From Odiellus spinosus (lineage: Eukaryota > Arthropoda > Arachnida > Opiliones > Phalangiidae), in contig OY987238.1 of NCBI GenBank assembly GCA_963920705.1, positions 10,100,183 to 10,164,182 of the forward strand: a stretch of DNA of 64,000 bases, read 5' to 3'. Shown one piece after another: positions 1-11,680 of this stretch; the first letter of the stretch is position 1; every line of letters starts with the position of its first letter. The position numbers and the translations under genes are program-made. A model generated the notes under the pieces. The model had not been told where the DNA came from and searched no databases. It saw only the letters and a program-made list of their open reading frames with translations.

Positions 1-457
1 TTAGTTTAATCTCAAGACTTTAGCTTAATGGTTCAACTTTAACGCGTGGTCAAGATCGGCGCGCATCCTTCTCGTTATTTAGTTCAGCTCGCGTCACGAT
101 TACGGTTTTTGGTGGGCGACCTCCTAGGTCAGAGTCCCAGAGAATTATATGCCTTTCCGTCCGGCTCGAACCTAAGTTTTTGGCTTGGACCAAAAATGAT
201 ATCGCTATGCAGGTGTTAAGTTCAAGGCTATAACCTTTCACGCTTTTATTAAGTCAGTGTTCACTAGTGTGAAGGTATGAGATTGAAGTTTCTCATGAGG
301 GTTTACTGACCAGCCAGTGGGTATATTGCCAGCCAGCTCATTCTCAAGCATAATTTTACAATAGATTTTAAATACAAGGGGAGATAAAAGTTAGTGACAT
401 AAGTAAATCAGGAGAAGTTGTAGCTTAGGGGAAAGGCCTATACTAAAATGTGTTACA
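1..457 (-). repeat. 3' LTR of copy A, cut by the window edge
   Basis: It matches 11224-11680 of copy B base for base wherever compared and ends GTGTTACA just before the purine tract. The first 466 bp of this LTR lie outside the window, so its outer flank and target duplication cannot be read. Confidence 0.92.
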
Positions 458-808
458 ACTCCTCCCGACTTAATTTTGAGCGTCCTCGCTCAACCTTAAT
501 TAAAATATCAATAAAAAAATGAAACAAAACAAAAACAAAGGTACCTATTATTTACAATAAATTGACAAAATAAAATCAAACACTAACTTGCAAAAAAAAT
601 TGTCTGTATATATACTAAGGCTAGCTAGACCTTCGATGTACAAAACAGGACGATTTCATAAAACTTTCGAGTTACGTAATTAAATTCACACAACATTTGA
701 AATTAAAAAAATATATCGAAGATGGTAAAAAATCTGTTAACTAATTGCTAACTAAATACATACAAAAGTAACAAGACACTATGGTCCATTGAGAGACCCT
801 CTCCCAGA

Positions 809-2560
809 TTATTTCAATTGGCAATTTGCCCTACCAGTAATGGGATTACGAGGCCGAAGGCGACGAGTGTTAGAGGGCAATTGTTCATTGTAATTAACAT
901 CTGTATCAGATATATCTACCCCAACATCGTCTATCTCACTAGCAGACCTATCAATGATGGCAGTTCGCACAACCTCAGGTGATATCACCTCCTTAGAATT
1001 TATCTCGGTATCGCTCTCGACAGACTGAATTCTAGAATTAGTGTCGGCAGATCGCGCGACGAAGGGCTTCAAGTCATTGATATGAAATGTTCCCTTTAGA
1101 ACCCTATTGGTTTTTGTACCCTTCAGCCTATAGGTTAATGGGGATAATTTCTGTGCAATAATAAATGGGCCCTCACTTCGGGGAGCTAATTTTTTGGAAA
1201 AATTTTCACCAGCATTTGAAAGGAAGTGAGTGCGTCGCAAGACTAATTGGCCTACGTCGAGCTCTACATCTCGGCGGTGGCTATCATAATATTTTGCCTG
1301 TCTAATTTGTTGGGCTTCAATATTTTCTTGTGCTTGGGCATTTGCCTCGTCTACTATCTTTTTAATGGAAAGAGCGTAGGAGTTAATACTGTTGGGGTTA
1401 ATGACGTCGTTAGGGTTAACGGGATGGCCTATATCCGCTACGGTTCTAAGTTCACGCCCGAAGTTAAGAAACGCGGGGCTGAATCCAGTTGATTCGTGTA
1501 ATGCAGTTCTCATAGCCATAGCGTACTGACTAATGCCAACATCCCAATCTCTATGGTTTTCGCCAACGTAAGTCGCTATCATAGTAGATAATGTACGATT
1601 TATCCTCTCCGTCTGATTCGACTGGGGGGAATAGTACGACGTGTAGCGATTGCTTACGCCTAACAACCTAAAAGTATCTCTCATAATGTTTGATACAAAT
1701 TGACGACCATTATCACTGACAACAGTAAGGGGAAGACCAAAACGTGTGAAGACGTGGTCAACTAGAAGGTTAACTATGGTTTTTGTGGTCGCGCGGCGAA
1801 GAGGAAATACCTCTACCCATTTCGTCATCATGTCTGTGACAACTAGGAGCTGCGTGAAACCACGTTTACTTGGGGTATAGGGGCCTTTAAGGTCAATTCC
1901 TATAACAGTCCAAGGGTCAGAAAAAGAGGCGGACTTCATAAGGCCGGCGGGGGCTTTCTGCACGGGTTTGTGCTTTTGGCAAGCTTCGCACGAACTAACA
2001 TATTCGCGTGCGGTTTTAGTCATTCCGTCCCATGTATAGCGTTCGCGTAGGCGGCGGAGAGTTTTTAAATTACCTAAGTGTCCTGACGCGCGTATATCGT
2101 GGTTAAGTTGTAGGACGGTGGTATATAATGAGGTAGGCACCCAAATCTTAAAATTATCATCTATTGGGGCTAAAGTGCGTGGAAGGCGATACAGAATTTC
2201 ATTGATTAATTTACAGCTTGTTAATAATGTTTCATCGTTCTTAGATGAAGGGGGCAAGGGGGTTTTATCCTTCAGAAATCGTATCAGGGGACCTAGGCGT
2301 ACGTCCTCGGTTTGTTCCTTAATAAGGATTTCTGTGGAGAAAGCTATGGGTTCAAGGGGCATCGCCATAGCAACGGCGACAACACCTTCGGCATTCGGAG
2401 TCAGACTCGCCAGCGAGTCGTCATCGGAAGCCGAGGGCAAACGAGAAAGCGCATCGGCTATCACGTTCTTTTCGCCTGGTATGTAATGTACCGAGAAATC
2501 GAAAGCTTGAATTTGGGCGTACCATCTAGAGTACTTTCCTGTTGGGTCGGGGGTTTTCAA
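809..2560 (-). CDS. pol: Pol: RNase H end and integrase region, copy A
   Basis: The 583-codon frame has the same sequence as in copy B. It holds the end of RNase H, then an integrase with HHCC zinc domain, D,D,E core (IGIDLKG, VVSDNGRQF, QTERINRTL) and a GPF-type C-terminal module. It is followed by about 340 bp of untranslated sequence and then the purine tract at 458-467 and the LTR. Confidence 0.9.
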   Translation of the reverse strand: MKTPDPTGKYSRWYAQIQAFDFSVHYIPGEKNVIADALSRLPSASDDDSLASLTPNAEGVVAVAMAMPLEPIAFSTEILIKEQTEDVRLGPLIRFLKDKTPLPPSSKNDETLLTSCKLINEILYRLPRTLAPIDDNFKIWVPTSLYTTVLQLNHDIRASGHLGNLKTLRRLRERYTWDGMTKTAREYVSSCEACQKHKPVQKAPAGLMKSASFSDPWTVIGIDLKGPYTPSKRGFTQLLVVTDMMTKWVEVFPLRRATTKTIVNLLVDHVFTRFGLPLTVVSDNGRQFVSNIMRDTFRLLGVSNRYTSYYSPQSNQTERINRTLSTMIATYVGENHRDWDVGISQYAMAMRTALHESTGFSPAFLNFGRELRTVADIGHPVNPNDVINPNSINSYALSIKKIVDEANAQAQENIEAQQIRQAKYYDSHRRDVELDVGQLVLRRTHFLSNAGENFSKKLAPRSEGPFIIAQKLSPLTYRLKGTKTNRVLKGTFHINDLKPFVARSADTNSRIQSVESDTEINSKEVISPEVVRTAIIDRSASEIDDVGVDISDTDVNYNEQLPSNTRRLRPRNPITGRANCQLK

Positions 2561-4357
2561 TAGCCAAAATTAAGGCGGAATGGTCTGTAAATAAATCGAA
2601 ATGAACGCCTTCCAAATACGGCCGAAACTTGTTTAATGCAAAAACGGCAGCCATGGCTTCTCGTTCCGTGGTGCAATATTTCTTTTCCGTATCGGATAAA
2701 GAATGACTGAAATATTGAACCACGTGACGTTTTCCATTTTGCTTTTGTAATAATACTGCACCGAGCCCAGTATTGGATGCGTCGCACTCTACTATGAAGG
2801 GCAATGAAAAATCTGGGGCGGCCAATATGGGGGCGGAAACTAGGGCAGTTTTAAGAATTTCAAAGGCTGAATTTTGAGCTTTGGACCATGTCCAAGGGGT
2901 ATCTTTATGTAAGAGTGAAGTTAAAGGGGATGCGAGGGACGCGAAGCCTTTTATGAATCGTCTGTAATATCCGGCCATTCCGAGGAATGAACGGAGAGCT
3001 TTAACATTCTTAGGGGGAGGTAGTTCGCTAATTGCTTTGGTTTTAGCAGGGTCTACTTTTATCCCATCCCTACCTACAATATGTCCTAAGAGTTTCGTTT
3101 CTGGTAAACAAAATTTTGTCTTACTGGCTTTAACGGTTAAGCCGGCATCTAAGAGAATTTTGAAAACGTTTTCTAAAGTTTTCAGATGTTGTTCAAAGGA
3201 ACCTGATATAATGACTACGTCATCTAAGTAGGCACTAACTCCTTCATTATTTAAGGGGCCTAACAATCGGTCGATCATGCGCATAAACGTACTCGGAGCG
3301 TTGCACAGTCCGAACATTAAAACTTTGGGGCGGTAAAGACCTCGATGGGTTACAAAGGCGGCTTTGTCGCGACTAGATGATTCGAGGGGGACCTGCCAGT
3401 AACCAGCTTTTAAATCTAAAGTAGTTATGTACTTTGGTTGTTTGATTGATTCAAGAATATCATCTATTCTGGGGAGGGGGTATGAGTCCTTAACTGTAAC
3501 GTCGTTTAAATCCCTGTAATCTTGACAAAGTCTATAAGAGGGTTCTTCGGGAGTTTCTAATTGTAATAATTCTTCCTCGGATTTATCTGACTTTTTCGGG
3601 ACTAAAATTGAAGGGGCTCCCCAAGGACTATTGCAGGGCTCGATAAGGTCTTGCGCTAGCATTTCAAAAATTATTTCATCTATCTTTTCCTTCTTCCACG
3701 GGGAATAGCGGTAAGGGGCGCGGCTTTTTGGGGTCGCGTCGCCAGTGTCAATATAGTGGCAAGCAGAATTAGTTCGGCCTGGTATAGTAGCAAAAATATT
3801 TTTAAATTTATAAACTAATGATTCTAATTGCACTCGCTCCTCTGTGGAAATTTGGGCAACTGCGAGGGCTTTCTTGAGGTCATCCTCATCTATTTCGATA
3901 TTACACAAAGTAGGGGAAGGTTGCATTGGAACGCCAGAATTAGCGTAGTTTCTAAAATTGTGTATTTGGTCGGGTTTATCACTCCACCAAAAACGCATTG
4001 TTTGGTAATTTACAACCATCCCACATTTTTGTATAAAATCCATACCTAAAATTACTGGATAAACTAAATTCTTAACGAAATGAACTTGGTTGGATTTCTC
4101 TTTACCGGGTAACTTAAAATCTGCTATCGCTGAACCAGTCGAGGTCACACGCGTTTTGTTTGCTAATTTAATGCCTAGACGATGACGTCGTCTGCTATTA
4201 GAAATTTGATTAAGTTTAGGTCTAAAGGTATCGTCTACTAAAGTAACGCTTGAACCAGGGTCAACTAAGGCTGTGCAGTTTACGTTATTAAGAGTAAGAG
4301 AAATCCAAGCGAGTTTGGGAAGGTCATTGCCTTCATCTACAACGTGTGCTAAAACGG
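2557..4357 (-). CDS. pol: Pol: protease, reverse transcriptase, RNase H region, copy A
   Basis: It carries the same motif order as copy B: a D-P-G-S-S protease motif near 4247-4267, the YRLCQDYRDLND finger region, the YLDD catalytic box near 3218-3231, LRSFLGMAGYYRRFI, and the RNase H start at ECDASNTGLGAVL. It lies between gag and the integrase region on the same strand. Confidence 0.9.
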
Positions 4358-4360
4358 GTT

Positions 4361-6160
4361 TTATTGTCTGTTTCCGGTTGGGGTGCCCGCGTCTTTCCCT
4401 CCGGGTCTGGCGTTTCCCTGGTTCCTATTCTTAAGTTTTGGGCATTTGGGTCTAATATGGCCGCTTTCGCCACATTCGTGACAGGTAGGAACAAAAGAGG
4501 AAGCTTGAGGATTTAAAGGTTTGCCAGAATGGGAAGACTGACTATTAGGGGCTCTAACCGGTTTGCTACAGCGGAATTGATAATGACCGTGTTGGCCGCA
4601 ATTCATACATATGACGTCTTGCTTTTTGGCGCGGGGGGCATTACTATAAGAATTATCACGGGATGTACCGGGACGCTGGTCCTGGGACGCATGCTCTACC
4701 TTAACGGCATCCGCTATTAATTCGCGGGCTCGGCTGTACGACTTAGTAGCTAACTGCTTTCTAATATCTTTATCTAAATTGCGCCGAATTAATCTAACCT
4801 GTTCGCGGTCTGCAAGGGGCTCTGACAACTTTCGCATTAACGCCAAAACCGCTTCTCCATAAATAGAGGGGCTTTCACCTGACTTTTGATATCGGTGATC
4901 TATCTGCTCAAAAATATAGTCGTCGTCCGTATCTTGTTGAAATTCCGCTTTAAGAGCGTGAGAAAAATCGGAAAAACTATTAAAGGGGTCTTGAAGCTCG
5001 AACCATTCAAAGGCCGAACCAGCTAACATATTAGGGACCCAACGCTTAACGAAAATGGCCTCGGGACAATCTCGACTAAGTAAAATTTGCCTAGCCTTGG
5101 TTAAGAAATCTTTTACACCTAAGCCTGTGCTAGCACCTGAAAAATGGGGCAGCGAAACGGCGGGAACCCATGAATTAGGAAGCCCATGATTAGAAGTTTG
5201 GTTCTCGAATACAGAATTGGAAATAGAACCAGTTACGGAACCAGCGTTTTGGGAGGCTAACACCTGACTAATTGGAGCACTCTGTAATGAGGGAGTTAAG
5301 GACGGGGGGAGGAAATTAGGAGCTATGGAAATCGAACCTACAGAAGTGGGTGGGGACTGAATTACAGGGGTGCTCTGGTTTAAATTAACACTAGCGGTTT
5401 GATTAATGGGGATCTGAGCTTGTGAAATAATTCTTGCCGGTGCCTGTGAGTTAATTGGGGCCTGTGAATTAATTTGGGCCTGAACTTGGTTAGCCTGTTG
5501 TGCCGTAGCTAATTGATTAGTTAACAACACTACTTGTTGCATTAAAGCTTGCACCTGCATTTGCATGGCTAACATAGGATCGTTAATGGTAGAGGGCGGG
5601 GCAAGAATGTTCGCTACAGAGGAGGGGGGTAAATTAATTTGCGGGGCAGAAAACTGCGAAAGATTTTGAGAATTTAACGTCGTCTGCTGCAACGAAGCTA
5701 TGGGGGAAGTTAAACTCGTGGTGGTAGATGTTAGTCCCGTACATGTGAAAATCAAATTATTTTGTCTGGGCAATGTCAATGTGTTTGAAGTAGAAATATT
5801 TCCTCCAGAGGATTGGGGCATTGTTACTATGTTCCCAATATTAACTAAAGAACCAGTACACGTGGTAGTGGGTGGAGTGGGAGGATTTTGTTGGCCTAAT
5901 ACCAGGTTGGAAGAGCCTGCAGGTGTTTGTTTGTTAGCCATTTTACGTTTGGGAATTTTTGGAATTCGGGAACGAAGAGTAACCCTTCGATTCACAGCGG
6001 GGGGGAGATGGGGTGGATTATTTGAACTACGTCTTTCCACACGCTCTTTCCTTTCAAAATTTTTAAACTCAATAAAACAGGTTTTGCAACTCAATTCCCT
6101 ACTAAAATGGGGCAAACACGTGGAATGTGTAGGCTCAAAAGGCATAAAAAAAAATTCCAA
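4361..6160 (-). CDS. gag: Gag polyprotein of Ty3/Gypsy copy A
   Basis: The 599-codon frame has the same protein sequence as the gag of copy B. It has a basic N-terminus, a long Gln/Ser/Thr/Pro-rich part, a capsid-like segment and two C-terminal CCHC knuckles. The reading direction is away from the truncated LTR stub at 6791-6847, so transcription from its own promoter is unlikely. The gene is judged intact in length only. Confidence 0.9.
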   Translation of the reverse strand: MEFFFMPFEPTHSTCLPHFSRELSCKTCFIEFKNFERKERVERRSSNNPPHLPPAVNRRVTLRSRIPKIPKRKMANKQTPAGSSNLVLGQQNPPTPPTTTCTGSLVNIGNIVTMPQSSGGNISTSNTLTLPRQNNLIFTCTGLTSTTTSLTSPIASLQQTTLNSQNLSQFSAPQINLPPSSVANILAPPSTINDPMLAMQMQVQALMQQVVLLTNQLATAQQANQVQAQINSQAPINSQAPARIISQAQIPINQTASVNLNQSTPVIQSPPTSVGSISIAPNFLPPSLTPSLQSAPISQVLASQNAGSVTGSISNSVFENQTSNHGLPNSWVPAVSLPHFSGASTGLGVKDFLTKARQILLSRDCPEAIFVKRWVPNMLAGSAFEWFELQDPFNSFSDFSHALKAEFQQDTDDDYIFEQIDHRYQKSGESPSIYGEAVLALMRKLSEPLADREQVRLIRRNLDKDIRKQLATKSYSRARELIADAVKVEHASQDQRPGTSRDNSYSNAPRAKKQDVICMNCGQHGHYQFRCSKPVRAPNSQSSHSGKPLNPQASSFVPTCHECGESGHIRPKCPKLKNRNQGNARPGGKDAGTPTGNRQ

Positions 6161-6204
6161 AAATTATATAGCCCTTTTTCGCTTATTCAGAATAGACAAT
6201 AGAA

Positions 6205-6502
6205 TAAACTAAAATTTTGGTTCTTCAAATTATTAAAAGTATCCCTATGGGCATAGGCTTATTTTAAAAAATATTATTAAATTCCCACAAAAATGAAATA
6301 CATCTATTTGTTTATGCAAATAGACAAAAACAATAAACTAAAATTTTGATCCTCAAAATTAAGAAAAATACCGCTATGAGTATAAGCTTATTTATAATAA
6401 TTAATCAAATTTCCTCAAAAATTAAAGGACTATTTGTCTATGCAAATAGAAAAAGAAAACTAAAATTTTGATCCTCAAAATTAAAAATTACCACTATGGA
6501 TA
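6205..6502 (-). repeat. imperfect tandem repeat in the leader of copy A
   Basis: Counterpart of 17428-17725, with octamer palindromes CTATTTG...CAAATAG at 6304-6323 and 6430-6449. Confidence 0.72.
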
Positions 6503-6790
6503 TGAAAAAAAATAGCTCAACGATTAGACTAATAAAACCTCCGTACCCTTACCCAAAGGAAATACGTAACCTCACTAGTTCTAGGAATAACAGCTAATCG
6601 AGAGCGAAAAAAAAATTTAATCTAACTTATCATGTTATTACTTATGGTTACAATCGTAACCCTTAAAATTCGTAACGTGGCCAGTTTTGGTCACAATGAA
6701 CAATTGCCTTGAAAATTGGGGATATTAATTACAAAATTAACTAATTTACTTCTGGGAGAGTCTAAGATTCCTCGGTCCGGACCCCCAAAA

Positions 6791-6847
6791 TGAGACGGTA
6801 ACCTCACTATTCATATATTATAAGGGAAATTAATGGATACGTTTAAG
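6791..6847 (-). repeat. 57-bp remnant of the 5' LTR of copy A
   Basis: It begins TGAGACGGTAACC as in copy B and matches up to about GATACGTTTAAG, then changes abruptly to unrelated sequence. The rest of the LTR (about 866 bp) is absent. Confidence 0.9.
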
Positions 6848-8860
6848 TTAAAGTTATTTACTGAAAATAACATCTTTCCGAGCTTGTAGTTTACGAAGGC
6901 ATCCCTTTAAAGATTGGTTTTTACGTGGTGAAAACTCGAGACAAATTTTAACCGCGTTAAGACGTATATAGGTTTGAATATTTTGCGGGAAAACTGGGAG
7001 AGTGGTTAAGGAAAACGGGGAAATAGAAGGAACCGCGAAACTGGGTTTTGCGAGCTAATAGGAAACCTAATACTCCCCATTTGGCCGTTACATTAATTAG
7101 AGCGACTTTTCTAAAATGAACTATTGGATCGTGAAAACACACGCACGCACGCGCGCCAAAATAAGAGAAGTGTCGAGTTAATTATAATACCCAGACCGTT
7201 GTTTGGCGCTTAATATAGCTTAGGTTTCGCCGGGGAATCCGATAGAGCCTTCCAAAGACGAAGAATTTCGCTTCGATAAATGGAAGCGACAGGGCGGAAA
7301 ACTTTAGAATGCCACTGCGCTGTAACTAGTTTTATTTTAAAGTCCAGACGTAAGCTATGAATAGATTCATATCTGGGTGGGAAAAAGAACTGATCTGAAC
7401 TGAATACTCTATTTTATTTCTAGGTCTATAAAATATTACTCTTAAATTACTTTTTGAAATTATAGTACCCTATTTTCAATAATTTCAGGGAATAGTCTTG
7501 AATTTTTACACTTTAGGTTGATAAAAATGCAAAGAATTAATCTGTGGACATTAAATGTTAAAGACATTTTTTCTACGGTCTTTAATTTTTTCACACTATT
7601 AAAAAGGCAAAATTTTAAATTTTACACTTCTGGGATTACTATTGTTTTTAAGAAACCTTTTTTCCGATTAATTAAGAGTATAGGACTTTCTGTATTAAGA
7701 ACTTTCACGAAAAAGACCTCGCAAATTAAAATATAGCTCTATGATATAAACCTGACCATACTGACGTCATAGTATTGCGGAACATTTTGTCGATTATAAA
7801 ATATTAACTTTTTACTGTTTAATTAAATATATTTTGAATCGTTTTTTAACGATATTACTGAAACTGTTACTCAAATTTAATTAAGAGCTCATCAAAAATC
7901 ATTAACAGGCTAATTTTAATCGATAGTGGTGATGAAAAGATTTGAAATTAAATTAAAAAAAGGCGCTTACATGTAAACTTTAAAATCTATCTGACATTGT
8001 AAAAGGGAACTTTTTTTGCAAAGAATCATGCTGTCCTCGTAGAATGTGATGGGGGTTTTTCTATAATCCTATTTACGTCGGTTTTTACTTTTACGTATTT
8101 TTGAGACGCAGGCTTTTGTAAAAGTTTTGGGAAAAAATAGAAAGCGAGAACTAAGGCTTCTTTTATTTTTCAGATTAATTTCCTTTGGGGGCGTCTTGAC
8201 GCGACGTAATCCAGTTATTTACCCACTTTTGTTCAAGCGTTATTTTATTTTTATTCAAAAAGTGTCGTCACTAGCGAGATTAGCCTTTTTCGCTAGTTAG
8301 TTTCGCTAATTACAACCTTGGGATTCATTCGAACTCCTTTTATAGTCTAGACAACACAGAGCAGATTAGTCTAAAAAAATAGGCATTTTTTTAGTTTGAG
8401 TGACGTATTTGCGCAGTTACTAGTCTCAACAAGGGAGAATTTAAATTAAAATCTGTTTATATTTTACTCAAATTTCATTTTATTTTTCCTAAATGGAGAC
8501 AAATCATTTACCCAATTTATTTTCTGAAAATATGAGCTATTAGTTATATTATCAGCAGTATTATGTTTTATATATCATCCCTTTTATTCTTGCTATATTA
8601 TTTGATATTACCTTAAAATGATACTTAAAGACACAATTTAATGTTAAACTTAAAACAATTTTAATCTTCCCTATGTTGGTGTGTTTAGGTATCCCTTTAA
8701 AATGAATCTATCACAAATTTTTCATGAGCTCCAAATTGAATTTGAGTATAAAAAACAATTCAAATATATATGTCATAGAAAATTACTACCCTGACAGTAA
8801 AATTTAATATTTTAAAACAAAAATTCCTCGGAATTATGTAGAAGACAGTTGATTCTCGTA
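6848..8860. other. non-coding AT-rich DNA with old repeat debris
   Basis: No gene seen. A short GC-rich run of CACGCACGCACGCG lies at 7139-7154. The stretch 7660-7900 resembles 40080-40350, sharing ATCGTTTTTTAACGAT and TACTCAAATTT, and is treated as a fragment of old family J. The isolated CCCTTTAAA strings at 6902 and 8692 may be ends of TTAA-type elements, but no partner end was found. Confidence 0.5.
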
Positions 8861-8869
8861 ATTTCTGAT

Positions 8870-9180
8870 ACGATCAGAACTTACGCGGAAAATAGGAGAT
8901 CCTGAATTGCCTCCGTGTAAGGTCTAGCGACCAATGAGCAGAGGCCCGTCGTACATGCGATATCTCCACGAGACTTACAATCACGTTCGATTGGTCGCTA
9001 GAACTTACACGGAAGAAATTCAGCATCTCCATGAATCCCGTTAAGCCTATTTTCCTGGTAAGTTTTAAATTTATTTCTAGTTTAATATTTGTTGGTAATT
9101 TTTTTCACTAGTGGATTAGGCCTATTTAAACAATAAGGAATCGATAAAAAATCACTTGTTAGGTTGCATTATCCCTTTAA
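8870..9180. repeat. family A inverted-repeat element, left end lost
   Basis: The right end reads GGTTGCATTATCCCTTTAA, preceded by the family A subterminal block (GGATTAGGCCTATTTAAAC, AAGGAATCGAT). The interior folds: AGCGACCAATGAGC on one side pairs with the ATTGGTCGCT side (8987-9000). The left arm begins only at about ACTTACGCGGAAAATAGG. The interior is of the same type as the copy at 20392-20771. Confidence 0.75.
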
Positions 9181-9540
9181 AACTGTTGACTTTATTAAAT
9201 AGCACGGTCAAAGTTATTTCAACGATTTGTTTACTTTGATATTAAGGGAGACAATTTAGGTAAAATTGCCTATACAAAATAAACACCGATTTAAAAGGAA
9301 GGGGTGAAACTGATCGTACTTATTATTAAAAGAGCCTACAAAGTATACCTTAACGTACACCTATAATGACACTGGAAATACATTAACCTGCCTTTAGTTC
9401 TAGTGCAATCTCACGTTGACCTTAAAACAATCACGAAACGAAACAATCGCGTAAACTATAGTCTTTACTTTTAACGCGACAATTCAACTTCTCAATTTAA
9501 AGGGAGGGTGTAAAAGTTAATTTGAAACGTTCGTAATTAG

Positions 9541-9885
9541 CATAAAGGGAAACTTGAAGCTAAAAATGGAACAGCTTTGAACTAATATTCGGAATCATCG
9601 TGCCAATATTTTCACAATTTTTAGACACGTTTTTGGTGCTTAAATTAATTTTGTTTGGTAAAATTTCTATAAAAATAAATATAAATTCGGGCCAATCATA
9701 TTATTTCAGCCTTCAACAGCGCTTGCAATGTCTTAACATTGAAAGAATATGCCGGCATTTGATGTCCAAGGTCTTAGGCATCAATGTTAGGACATTACAT
9801 TGTCTAACAATAGTGAAAAAATTCATGGTAATTCTGAATATCAATTAAAAGGCTGTACCATTTTTAGCTCCAAGTTTCCCTTTAA
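9541..9885. repeat. family B inverted-repeat element (TTAA type)
   Basis: The left end is AAAGGGAAACTTGAAGC followed by TAAAAATGGAACAGC. The right end is the complement (TACCATTTTTAGCTCC, then AAGTTTCCCTTTAA). The middle has the CAATCATATTATTTCAGCC block and a palindromic AATGTCTTAACATT / TTAGGACATT pair. The TTAA at the left end has decayed to CATA. Non-autonomous; no reading frame of note. Confidence 0.78.
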
Positions 9886-10389
9886 GAGTGAAATAAATCA
9901 TTCCCTTTTCATCCCTTCTTTAATGATAGTATCGGCATCATTGAAAAATTTCCCCTCATTTCCGTAACGGTCTCTCATTCGGAAGACTGAAAACAAACAA
10001 GTTAGATCTCCCCTACGCAATTAAGATGCCGTTCTAATGTAAATTTGGCTCTTTAATGAATAAGCGCATATTTATATAGTTAGTTTTCAAATAGCACTTT
10101 TATGTAGGTCGATACCCTTCATTCAAACGAAGGTCCCTTTCCATTTCCTATCGTGCAAGAGCTTTGTATCGTAAAATAAATAAAGTTTTCGGGACCACAA
10201 CTCGTTTGTATTAATATAAATGGGGAAATATAAGCTATATAATTTTATTAAAAAAAAATGGAATTTTTGAATACGTTTCTATAGGCTGTAAATATATTTG
10301 GTAATTAATAAAACCATAAGTAATATGATATATATAATTTAGTATTATAATTAAAGTAAGACTTCTGCCAATTTTTTCGACGGAATAAG
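9886..10389. other. non-coding AT-rich interval
   Basis: Nothing recognisable between the family B element and the family A fragment; simple AT-rich sequence. Confidence 0.5.
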
Positions 10390-10572
10390 AGATTTTTAAT
10401 CGATTCCTTATCGTTTAAATAGGCCTAATCCAACAATAAAAAATTTACAAACAAATATTAAACTAGAAATGAATTCATGGAGATCCTGCATTCCCCATAT
10501 AAGGGCCATTGATCAATGTCATTGGTTGATAGTCCTTATATGTGGAGTTCAGGATATCTCTATGAATCCAGC
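10390..10572. repeat. family A fragment
   Basis: It contains the subterminal block TCGATTCCTTATCGTTTAAA, TAGGCCTAATCCAAC, then an interior hairpin (GGAGATCCTGCATTCCCC against GGAGTTCAGGATATCTC, with TATAAGG/CCTTATA between). The outer right arm is missing. Confidence 0.7.
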
Positions 10573-10589
10573 GTCTGGGTTGATGCTTT

Positions 10590-10757
10590 TTTAAGAAAAT
10601 TCAAAATGAAAGTCAAATAAATATATAGATATTTCTTCCATAATATAATTAACGATAATTTTCATAGGAAATGTATTATTTTCTGAATTAAGTAACTGAA
10701 CGCGTGAATTTTGCGTGTTCAATTCCATTTTCCTTCAGTGTTTCTATATATCGACAC
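10590..10757. repeat. family J fragment next to copy B
   Basis: Matches 40050-40110 loosely (AATTAACGATAATTTTCATA, then a TTCTGAATTAAGTA motif). Copy B is inserted immediately to its right. Confidence 0.35.
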
Positions 10758-11680
10758 TGAGACGGTAACCTCACTATTCATATATTATAAGGGAAATTAA
10801 TGGATACGTTTAAGTCTAGGATAAGGATTAAGTTAAGGGAAAGTTACGGTGTCTGCATTTAAAATATAAGTAAATAATAAGAGTGACTCGATTTAGAGGT
10901 AAATTAGTAAGTGGGTTTAATATATAGAAAGTTAATATTGTTAAAGATTAAAGTTAACATACTAGGTAAAACAAACACATCTTAATTAATAAATTGACTG
11001 GCTGGTCATACCCTTATTGTTTCTAAAACTCACGGTTCTGTGGCGTAGCGTGGGGTACTTGATGATTGTAGATTGGCATAAGTGGACTCCATGATGGCGA
11101 GTTGCGTCGAACGCGGTAACGCGAATACGATCGGTAATCGTGGGACTTTGAAATTAATTCCGGCACGTTAATTATATTTGTGCCCAGGCATCTTTTACTT
11201 TTCCTATTCAATAGTCGTCGAACTTAGTTTAATCTCAAGACTTTAGCTTAATGGTTCAACTTTAACGCGTGGTCAAGATCGGCGCGCATCCTTCTCGTTA
11301 TTTAGTTCAGCTCGCGTCACGATTACGGTTTTTGGTGGGCGACCTCCTAGGTCAGAGTCCCAGAGAATTATATGCCTTTCCGTCCGGCTCGAACCTAAGT
11401 TTTTGGCTTGGACCAAAAATGATATCGCTATGCAGGTGTTAAGTTCAAGGCTATAACCTTTCACGCTTTTATTAAGTCAGTGTTCACTAGTGTGAAGGTA
11501 TGAGATTGAAGTTTCTCATGAGGGTTTACTGACCAGCCAGTGGGTATATTGCCAGCCAGCTCATTCTCAAGCATAATTTTACAATAGATTTTAAATACAA
11601 GGGGAGATAAAAGTTAGTGACATAAGTAAATCAGGAGAAGTTGTAGCTTAGGGGAAAGGCCTATACTAAAATGTGTTACA
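10758..11680 (-). repeat. 3' LTR of copy B
   Basis: A 923-bp direct repeat of 18014-18936, beginning TGAGACGGTAACC and ending GTGTTACA on the plus strand. Being at the low-coordinate end of a minus-strand element, it is the downstream LTR. It abuts the purine tract at 11681-11690, which supports this boundary. Two short open frames of 62 and 63 codons (11023-11211 and 11273-11464, minus) lie inside the LTR; I see no homology in them. Confidence 0.93.

Larger units (their letters stand above)
1..6847 (-). mobile_element. Ty3/Gypsy LTR retrotransposon, copy A (incomplete)
   Basis: This copy is the same element as 10758-18936. Each matching position I compared lies exactly 11,223 bases lower, with no length difference found between position 1 and 6847. 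The window starts inside its 3' LTR (1-457 is the inner part). At the other end only 57 bp of the 5' LTR remain (6791-6847) before unrelated sequence begins, so this copy lacks most of its promoter-bearing LTR. Internal gag and pol frames are as long as those of copy B and share its one apparent break in pol. The near-identity implies recent origin or an assembly duplication. Confidence 0.93.

Noticed and set aside
809-6160. An envelope gene in the retrotransposon.
   Set aside because: After integrase only about 340 bp of sequence without a long frame remain before the LTR.
11023-11464. Two LTR-internal frames (62 and 63 codons) as an accessory gene.
   Set aside because: Short, unrecognised and explained by the extra GC content of the LTR; no evidence of constraint available.
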